DNA of 64,000 nucleotides from Aselliscus stoliczkanus. Taxonomy: Eukaryota; Chordata; Mammalia; Chiroptera; Hipposideridae. The notes beneath the pieces were generated by a model, which made no database searches, was not told the DNA's origin, and was given only the letters and a program-made list of their open reading frames with translations. The stretch lies in assembly GCA_033961575.1 (NCBI GenBank), contig CM066737.1:66050771-66114770 (forward strand), in the 5' to 3' direction. Positions within the stretch are counted from its first letter, which is position 1; each line of letters starts with the position of its first letter. A program made the translations under genes and the position numbers. This document shows positions 55,896 through 64,000 of this stretch, one piece after another.

Positions 55896-56739
55896 AGAAC
55901 AATCTTACAATGTTCAATGCTTAAGAATTCCTTTGCATGGTCACATAGTCAAAAACCATAATACTAACAGTAATTTTTTGCCTCAAGTTCTCCTATACTA
56001 GTGTAGAAAAGATCAGTGGAAGAGATATTATGTCATTTAACCTAGATGACTTTTTCCAAATCCTTTTCTATCACCTTCCCAGCATGCCACAATCTGACTG
56101 CCAATTCAAACATATGCCATGTGGGCATAGTTTTCTCATTGCCCAAATTGGATAAGATATGCACATATGCTATATGACAATTTGTCCAGAGTCTGGCTTT
56201 CTAATGGTAGTGCCTGCACAGTCAAAATGCATTTTGTTTGCTGCGTGCTAACTCAGAAACAATTATGCCTAGGGTCCTTTGAAATGCTTGGGTTAGAGGG
56301 CTGCAAATAGTTTCTACCTATCTCACCCAGCAGCTAAGATACCAAGGTTTTATTTAAGACAATGGTATTCGGTCTCTACTTTTCTTTAATCCAAGGTATA
56401 GTTGAAAGTTGACAGGTTGGTAGTTATTACAGACTTTACAGGGCTCCTGAAGAGATGTAGAAAAGAAACGTGCTCTAAAAATGTAATAATTCAGCTTTCT
56501 TCAGGAGGCTTTTCAGTGGATCACTGAGGGTAGAAACCCACTCCCTGATACTGAACAGATGAGATACTACAATATGGTCACCTGAGCACTTTTGTTGTTA
56601 TAGTTTTACTTAACTACTTGCAGTTCCTCAAATGTACCATACTCTCTTTCCTCTCCAGTTCTTCAAATATAGTGCTCCCACTCCCTGCAGAGCCAGTCTT
56701 CCTGCTACCCATACCTTTCTTTGCTCATCTACCTCTTTC
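55896..56739. other. Unassigned non-coding stretch
   Basis: No repeat or gene recognised. Confidence 0.45.
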
Positions 56740-57012
56740 CATCTCCAAATCTCACTGGGACTTCTGAGAAACCTTCTTGGTTCGCTGTCCCTTCTATCTG
56801 CCCCCACAGCAACCTATGGTTATCTCCCAAAACTCTTGCCACTTTGAATCATGATCATCTGTTTACTTGTCCACTCTCCTCAACTAGATTGCAAAAAGGA
56901 CTTGAGACTCAGATCGTATCTTATTCATCTTTGTATTTCTTATGCTTCAGCATCCAATTTCTAATGCTTCCTCATGATAAATGAAAGCTTGATAAATGTT
57001 GTTGAATGAATC
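56740..57012 (+). repeat. L2 LINE, 3' end
   Basis: ATCTGTTTACTTGTCCACTC, CTAGATTGCAAAAAGGACTTG, CTTATTCATCTTTGTATTTC and GCTTGATAAATGTTGTTGAA then TGAATC follow the L2 3' end. Confidence 0.85.
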
Positions 57013-57129
57013 AACCAGTTTTGCCAAAAAGACAACAACCTTCACACCGGATCACATTTGCTTCTCCCCAAACCCAATAGTATATGCATGAAGATACAGC
57101 ATTCAATATAGAAGTGGTTACAAATTGAC

Positions 57130-57382
57130 TAAAGTGGTTAGTGTGCACTTTTGGAGTCACACAGGGATTCAGATTCAAATTCCAGCTGTACCACTTCCTA
57201 TCTTTGTGATCTCAGGCAGATTACTTCTCCTCTCTGAGCCTGTTTCTGTGTCTGTGAACTATGGATCATTCGCTATACTCACCTCATAGAGTGATTGGAA
57301 GGATTTTATGAGATGTTGCATGAAAAAATGCTCCATTTAGTTCCTGATGTATAACAGGCATGTCATCAATAATAATTATTAT
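57130..57382 (+). repeat. MIR-type ancient SINE, nearly full length
   Basis: TTTTGGAGTCACACAGGGAT, GATCTCAGGCAGATTACTTC, CTCTCTGAGCCTGTTTCTG and GATGTATAACAGGCATGTC in MIR order. Confidence 0.88.
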
Positions 57383-57541
57383 CATTAGTTTAATTATAGC
57401 CAGAAAATAGAGAATATGCTATTAACAGAAGAAATTTGGAGAGAATAGTTTCATATCAATTTTCCTAGTTGCAAAAGACATTTTTTGGTGGAATACCTAT
57501 TAAAATGTATAGAATTAGGTGGTACCTGAAGACAGCAATTT

Positions 57542-58249
57542 ATTTTTATTTTTTTTTAATTAGTTTCAGGTGTACAACACAGTGCAATAGTCATACATTT
57601 TACCCCTCAAAGTGACAACCCCCCACCCTCAATACACCACCCCACTCCCCCCCATATCATATATATCTATTACTCTTCCTCTGACTCTCTTCCACAGTAT
57701 AATCCACATCCCGTGACTATCTATATATATTCAATTACAGTAGGTATACCACCTCCGCTTTAGTAATACAGTGCAGTGATCAAACCTCTACTCCATCCAT
57801 GAAATGGTCTCCCTAACAAGACCTATGATCATCTGACATTCCACAGAATATTTACAACATTATTAATTGTATTCCCCAAACTGTTTTTCCTAACCCAGTA
57901 GCAATATTGTAGTTGCCTATTTTTGCTGTCTAATCCCTTCCCCTTCTCCCTCATCCCCATTCCTCTCCCAATTAGCAACCCTGATTTTTCCTCTATATCT
58001 ATGAGACAGTTTCTGTTTACTTTGCTCATTCATACAGTTTTTCAGATTCCACATATGAGTGAGATCATATGTTATTTGTCCTTCTCTGACTGACTTATTT
58101 CACTCAACCTTATAGTCTCTAGGTCCATCCATATCATTGCAAATGGCACGATTTCATTCTTCCTTATAGCGGAGTAATACTCCATTGTATAAATATACCA
58201 CAGTTTCTTATCCAGTCATCTACTGATGGGCATTTTGGTTGTTTCCAAG
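57542..58249 (-). mobile_element. L1 LINE, 5'-truncated: ORF2 C-terminus and 3' UTR
   Basis: A 0.7 kb insertion with a perfect 14-base duplication, GAAGACAGCAATTT, at 57528-57541 and 58250-58263. On the minus strand the ORF2 C-terminal part (MEYYSAI-like and FHSCHLQ-like positions at 58130-58200) is followed by the 3' UTR, which ends TGTACACCTGAAACTAATTA and an A-rich tail. It resembles the type B 3' UTR. Truncation means it cannot show whether its source carried the deletion. Confidence 0.92.
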
Positions 58250-58263
58250 GAAGACAGCAATTT

Positions 58264-60289
58264 TTAATGAACCTGTCTTTGTCAGTACTCTGATGCTTTT
58301 AGTATAATTGTTTCTTTCTCTTCATGCTGCTAAGTTTCCTCTCATTTCTTTCTGATAGATTTTCCCCTTAGTTTCTTTATTTTATTTTATTTTTTTCACT
58401 GAAACCCTTAAACCTTGGCATGGGAAAAAAGCATTAAAATATTAGTGCTGGGGATTATCTTCTTTGTTCCTGTAATAGTAACTAAAAATTGCCATTTTTC
58501 CATATTCTAATTCTAGTTACCACACCCACTTTTTCCAGTATAGTATTTTACCCAGAAAAGGGTTTTACTTTGATTTTTCTTATGGTTACAAATATATGTA
58601 TATTTACCTCAAGACTATAAAGCCTCTTTTGGGGGCCCTAAAGATATATTTAATTGTTTCTCTAAACATGTCACCTCTTGATCTTTTACTTCTCTATTTT
58701 CTTACCCATCTGCCATTAAAAAAGTCCAAGGTCTACTCAAATAATGAATTAATACTATTTTACACACACCTCCTGGAAATGAGTACTTTATATGAGGCAT
58801 TCCACAGGAACTTATGGTGAGATAAAAAGGATAACTCTAAATCAAACATAATAAATCTATGTAAGACCTATAAAGATATAATAAACTAGCTTATGGGAAA
58901 ATATACCTAAATATGTTTAGCAACTTTTAAAACCATTACAATTGGTCACTGTGATATTTTATGAGTAGAATTGGCTCCTTCTGTCTCTCCCTCACAGGAA
59001 TTTCCTCTGCTTTCTCATTTCCCAAAGTAAAATTCATTTTGTAAATTTTAAGCATCTCACATATCTTGTTTGTTACATTCATATCTAATACAAGTATCTT
59101 AAAATTGCAACTTCTCACAGCCTTCATTCAAAGGGTACTGACATTTCAGTTTAGTTTAGCAACGGTTATTGCTTTTTCCCTCTTTAAGGATGGACATAGT
59201 CATGACAGTCTAATAACCAGTTTCCACAGAACTTCCAGTGCATATACACAATCCATTTTGGCTGTGAAGATACAGAAACGTCTTTAAAGGCCTTCAACCA
59301 ATCACCATGTAGAAAATAGTGGTAGAGAAGAGCAAACAAGAAACTGTTTTCTAAGAAGGGCATATCACTTGAAGAAGCTTTTATTTTAAAGTGCCTTCAG
59401 GTATGAGAAAAAATTTAGGATGCCTTTTAATGCATTACAAACAAATGCAGATGTATTACATAATGTTAGTATTCTGGGAGACCTGGATCAAGAAGGATAA
59501 ATCAATACTTCATGCATATATAACTTCTTCCTTTCAAGAAGCTCAAAGCCTTGTTTTCTTCATGTGAACAAAGTTAAAACAGCCCCGAAACTCGGACTGA
59601 AAACTTCATTTTCTTTTAATAATTGTGTATAAATATCAGATAATCTTTCCTTCAAAGTCCTAGTAAGCAGTTTTGCATATTTGACTCCAGTTTTGCATAT
59701 ATAATGCCTAGGATGTTAATGAGGGTTCAGGTTTTTGAATGCATAATGATATTTCCACATGCCGGGCAGAGAAAAGGCAATTAGGTTGAATGCCCTTTCT
59801 TTTCTTTCTACTGTGCATGTGTGCTATATATTAGGACTTTGAAAAACATAAGAAACAGTAACACTTCACTTATCGACCTATCAGATTTCTAGCAAAAACA
59901 GTCACCTGGGGCACCACTGAAAGCCAGAATTAAATGATCACCTGAAAACAGCAAGTAATGAAAAACCCAGCTGTTTGAGCCTGGGTTTTATATGCTTAAA
60001 AGAGTACTACTGTATAGAAAATTAAAGTTATCATTTTACTTAGCTTGGCTACATGGTTTCCTCTGAAACATTATGCCTACCTTGCCTTAGAATGTACAGC
60101 CATTTTAGAGATATCAGCAGATGCTGTTTAAAACACATGTCCACAGCTGTGAAAATCAATAGCTAACTACACAGAATAGTGGGTGGAAAGCCTAACATTT
60201 AAAAAGAACATCAAACTGTAGTCATTAGTTGACTACAATGATTCGATGCTTCATTTAATCATTCAACACATATATGTTGAAAGAATATT
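58264..60289. other. Unassigned non-coding stretch, about 2 kb
   Basis: No repeat recognised. The block 59380-59760 is non-repetitive, with two TTTTGCATAT sites 22 bases apart (about 59671 and 59690) and a CpG-bearing CCCCGAAACTCGGACTG (about 59583), and could be conserved regulatory DNA. No coding signal. Confidence 0.4.
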
Positions 60290-60560
60290 TTGTACAAATG
60301 GAACAGCATGCACAAATCTATGGACATATGAGAACATTGCTTGTATGGGGAACAGGAAGGCACTGAGTGTGGCTAAATAAAGGGCCCATTAGGGCAGGGG
60401 ACTAGATGGGAATAGGCCAGAGTGTTGGGGGCTTTCAAAGCTAGGAATATGAAATTTATTTGGGGGCAATGAGAAGCCACCGTCAGAAGATTTTGAGTGT
60501 GACATGATCAAATTTATGTTTTGGAAAGTTCACTCTGAAAATGCCAGATGCAGTGGGCAT
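60290..60560 (+). repeat. Ancient mammalian repeat, first part, name unknown
   Basis: GGAACAGCATGCACAAATCT, GGCAATGAGAAGCCACCGTC, GAGTGTGACATGATCAAATT and TGGAAAGTTCACTCTGAAAA follow a common old mammalian repeat that I recognise but cannot name with confidence. Confidence 0.55.
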
Positions 60561-61539
60561 ATTTTGTTTTTGCTTATGTAAAACAGGATATTCATATATA
60601 TGTATATAATATTCATGCATGTGTTTATATGCATAGATTATCTTTGGAAGGACACACAAAAACTGGTAATAGTGGATGCCTCTGGGGCAGGAAAAGGAGC
60701 GTCTGAAACACAGGTTTTGCTTTGCTGAGGGAGACTTACTTTTCATTGTCTACTCTCGGCACTGTTTGATTTTCACCATGTGTCTTAGCCTTGGGCCCCT
60801 GTAAGCAGAACCAGAGGCTAGATTAACATGCTGACACTTTATTTCAGAGGGTAATTTCAGGGATTTGAGGGTAAAGAAGAAAAGGGAAAGTGAAGCAGTG
60901 TGAGGTAATGAATTCCTGAGCTGGTTTCTGCTTATCATGGGGCTGGTGCTGTGAAGAGACCACAGCAGGTTGTTCTCAGCAGGTATGTTTGTTTGGCACT
61001 GCTGTTGCTGGACTTTTCCAGAAATCTTGAAAAGAGAACCTGCTTCATGGAGCAGTCTTTAGACGGCAGAAGGGAGAAGGGAAAGGGCATTTATCTGTCT
61101 GCCTCATTTATTGGTCAAGTTTACTTCATGGGGAGCTAATACCCAATACTTCCAGGTTGCATCATCCAGCCACTCAGAGGCCACTCAGAAAGCCAGATCA
61201 TACAGCCAGAAATGAAGGAATGGCTTACTGAATTTAGTTTGGGAGTATGAAATATGATAGGTATAGAGGTCTTGGGCTTTAACTTGGATTCTAACTAGCT
61301 TAGTGAACTCTACAAAGGGGGTGGGTGGCTTGTGCAGTCCAAGAGGTAGAAAAACATATTAGGAAAGCACTCTGCTGATGCTTTTTGAGAAGGTGCACAG
61401 GCTTGTATCAAGAACACTTTTTAAAATGTATCATTAAAAAACAAACAAACAAACAAAAACAGCTAATGGAAAAAACAGTATGCTTCTGTGAAAGGTGTAA
61501 AAGGTGATTTGAAAAGGGAAAAAATAGAGGTGAAGCATC
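60561..61539. other. Unassigned stretch between two parts of an old repeat
   Basis: 60780-61200 has the look of a diverged old repeat (GCCCCTGTAAGCAGAACCAG), not named. A small AAAC tract lies at 61437-61460. No gene. Confidence 0.4.
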
Positions 61540-61900
61540 TAATTGGGGATGGGGGGATATTGTGGTTGTTTCAGTGGCAACAGATTAACTAAAGCAGTAG
61601 AAGTGAGGAGAGATATAATGCATATTCAGAAAGTAGTATCAATAGGACTAGGTTACTGATCAGATGTAAGCACTAGGGCAGAAGATGTTAAAAATGACTA
61701 AGGATTATGGGTTAGACTATAAATAAGGAAAACTGGGGCAAGAACAACTGGACTTGGTTTGGGAGGAAAGATAATAAGGTCAGCTTTGCCCATGTTGAAT
61801 TGCAGGTGACAGAAGCTAGAGATATTCTGACACAGATATTCTATTTATAGTTAGAAATACATACCTAGAGTTCAAAAGAGAGATCAAAGCTGGAGAGACA
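61540..61900 (+). repeat. Ancient mammalian repeat, second part, name unknown
   Basis: GGGAGGAAAGATAATAAGGTC, TTTGCCCATGTTGAATTGCA and AGAGAGATCAAAGCTGGAGA continue the same old repeat as 60290-60560. The two parts may be one copy split by 60561-61539. Confidence 0.5.
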
Positions 61901-62639
61901 TGTTGTGTCATGGATATATGTAGTAGGTAAATTTGAGTTGTTTGAATCTGAGAGAATGCTATCTTCAGTATCCTATGTTTAAAAGGCAGAGATACATGCA
62001 TTACATTTTAGGAATGCATCCATCAAAATGACTTGTCTCAACACCATAAATACATTCATTTTATTAATTAGATACATAGAAGCCACACTCCCAGTAGTCA
62101 GTCAACATATATTGGATCCCTCCCATGTACAGACCACCATCCTAAGTACTCTGAGTCAATAATAAAAGACATGGTGGGGAAGGTACCTGATCAGATACTG
62201 ACAGTATAAGGCAAAGACAAGCTAGATGCGTGAAACATGGATATTGACCTCCTCATAAAAACTACTAAAGATATCATGAATCACACCTGCATATCCCTAA
62301 AGCAACAAAAACATGCATGCATAGTAACCACTAATCTGCCTTATGTTAAAAAGGAAGTTATTTATTCATCTGAATAGAGTTGTTCTGTAACCAGTCTTTA
62401 CTATGTTTAACACATAAAATGGTAACAGTATCTTGATCCATCATAAATTATCTTCCCTCAGGTCTAGAGCGTGCAAATGGAGACAGGTATAAACATCAGC
62501 ATTTTCAAGCCAAATGTATAGTGATAGGGAAAACAGGCTGTAAGATAATGAATCTTATTGCAATAGATAATAAACTTGGGTAATTCAAGATTATAAGAGC
62601 TGACTCCCCTCTGAACTAAAATGGCCGTCATTTTTTTTT
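61901..62639. other. Unassigned non-coding stretch
   Basis: 62100-62170 resembles a diverged ancient repeat (ATATTGGATCCCTCCCATGTACAGACC). The rest is unassigned. Confidence 0.4.
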
Positions 62640-62800
62640 TTTATCAAATGTTTACTATGTGCAGGATGCTCTGTTCAATACTTTAAAAGATTTATCTCAT
62701 TTAGTAATTACAATTACTCCAAGGTTAAAAATTATTATTCCCATTATATAGTGAGGAAACTGAGACTCAGAAAGGTGAAGCCATTTTCCAAGGATATGCA
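62640..62800 (-). repeat. MIR-type ancient SINE, partial
   Basis: GTTTACTATGTGCAGGATGC, ATTCCCATTATATAGTGAGG and AAACTGAGACTCAGAAAGGTG in minus-orientation MIR order. Confidence 0.8.
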
Positions 62801-62829
62801 AAAGTGGTAGTCATCTTTAAAACTATGGT

Positions 62830-63265
62830 AGCCATTACTAGCACCCTCCAATTTATTTGGTTCTTTTTTCAGGCCAGTATACAGAGGATTATAATTTCCC
62901 ATCTCCTTGAAATTAGAAGAGGCCATATGCCTAGGTCTGCCTAATGTAATGAGATCAAAAGTAACATGTCACTTTCAGGAAGAAGCATTGAAATACTTGT
63001 GCTTAACTCTCCAGCCCTGTCTTCCCATGTTGCTGTGGACCCAGGAGTTTTGTATTAAGATGACAACATTTTAATTTGCTGGAGTTTCCATCAGCCTGAA
63101 TAAGGGTTATGTGGAGCATACAAATTCCTCAACTCCTGCACTTCACCCTATAGTCACCCTACATTGGGTAAGTACCAGTAGTGAGAAACAAGCCTTTGCT
63201 ATTTTATTGAAGCCGCTGAGATTTTGGAGTTTGTTGATATAACAGAATAACATAGCCAGTCTTAA
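62830..63265. repeat. Ancient placental repeat, possibly LTR
   Basis: CCATATGCCTAGGTCTGCCT, AACATGTCACTTTCAGGAAG, ATCAGCCTGAATAAGGGTTA, GAAGCCGCTGAGATTTTGGAG and TTTGTTGATATAACAG resemble a widespread old repeat ending with GCCACTGAGATTTTGG-type sequence. Name uncertain. Confidence 0.55.
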
Positions 63266-64000
63266 TTGACAAAAAAAAAAATCTATATATTTTTAATCCA
63301 TATTCTGTCCTCTTTGCGTTATGCACCACCCCTTTTTTTCAATGGGCTGTTTTACAGCCTAATATATACCACATAATCATTCCTTTTTTTAATTTTTTTG
63401 CCACAATATTTGGTTTCTTATTATTTTCATTTCTTAAGTAGAATGGTGAGACTAAGAGAGGTCTTGATTTATATTTCTTCAATTAAGCTGAGCGAAATTA
63501 CAATGCCATCGAGGAATCACCTCCCATATACAGAATCTGCTGAAAATGCATGAACACAAAATCATTTTGTGTCATGTACTTGATCTGAAAGCTGCCAGGA
63601 GAGAAAAATACAGATTTGTCGGGGGATCCAACATCCTACTCAGCCTGCCAAAGCGACCTGCACACTCAATGGTGCTCACTGGGTACATGTATTTTGCCAC
63701 GTCCCTGGGGACTGGATGTGTCTGTGTATAATTTAGGATGGATGTGGATCTTCAGCTATTATAATTGACAAATTCACCAGTAAGTTATGGTGCAAAAGTA
63801 GTCACAGTCCACAAGAACACTGGTGTTTCCTTGAAGTATAACATGAAATTTTGGGGACTCAGCCAAATTATATGCTCCTTTCTTGTTGCTTGAATGCACC
63901 TTAAAAAGCATCTTGAGTAGTGAAATGAAAAATTAAAGTAGCTCTGTGCTCCTGGAACTGAGTTAGGATCAACATTTAAAAATCAAATTGATGTCAGTGG
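63266..64000. other. Unassigned non-coding end of window
   Basis: No repeat recognised. An open frame of 61 codons at 63546-63731 shows no known domain and has no splice or codon evidence. Confidence 0.4.

Noticed and set aside
1..64000. CRISPR arrays, bacterial operons, prophage or plasmid features
   Set aside because: The sequence is clearly mammalian nuclear DNA. The repeats are interspersed retrotransposons and simple repeats, with no spacer-repeat array.

Overview
This is a stretch of mammalian nuclear DNA with no host gene that I can support. No exon, complete cellular open reading frame, tRNA, rRNA or other RNA gene is visible. All coding-like sequence belongs to retrotransposons, mainly LINE-1 (L1). 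The mix of repeats suggests a bat. There are young tRNA-derived SINEs beginning GGGCCGGCCGAGTGG, full-length but internally deleted young L1s, and small DNA transposons (hAT and mariner type) that still carry clean target-site duplications (TSDs). Older layers (MIR, L2, L1M, MER5-like, MaLR-like) are shared by placental mammals. A rhinolophoid (horseshoe or leaf-nosed type) bat is my best guess from the SINE type, but this is recognition from memory and not a database match.

Layout. 1-735 is an L1 3' end. 736-10200 is mostly unique or ancient sequence with three SINEs (2305, 5394, 6698) and a rearranged hAT element (2794). 10225-11587 is a 5'-truncated, internally deleted L1 that carries extra 3' sequence. 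13690-18960 is one ancient L1M into which a SINE, a 3.2 kb L1 and two more SINEs have inserted. 18960-27500 is unique sequence with MIR pieces, a mariner MITE, a hAT MITE and a large microsatellite. 27518-30784 is a full-length but internally deleted L1, followed by an ancient L1M to about 32830. 34640-38045 is a plus-strand L1 of the same deleted type, directly followed by a composite SINE (38077-38528). 39220-44440 is ancient repeats plus unique sequence. 44452-49533 is a 5.1 kb L1 composite with a duplicated 5' half. The rest (to 64000) is mostly unique sequence with L2, MIR, SINEs and one short L1.

How the parts relate. No young L1 in the window encodes a reverse transcriptase. They fall into two internally deleted types, each with a junction shared between copies: type C at 10225, 27518 and 34640, and type B at 14103 and 44452. 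Shared junctions mean each type was copied after it was deleted, so it must have used enzymes from other L1s. The SINEs depend on the same machinery. Several insertions (14103-17430, 44452-49533, 55605-55790) look like products of reverse transcriptase moving between RNA templates, and one (10225-11587) looks like read-through of the L1 end. The most notable content is therefore a record of retrotransposon parasitism and chimera formation, not a host system.
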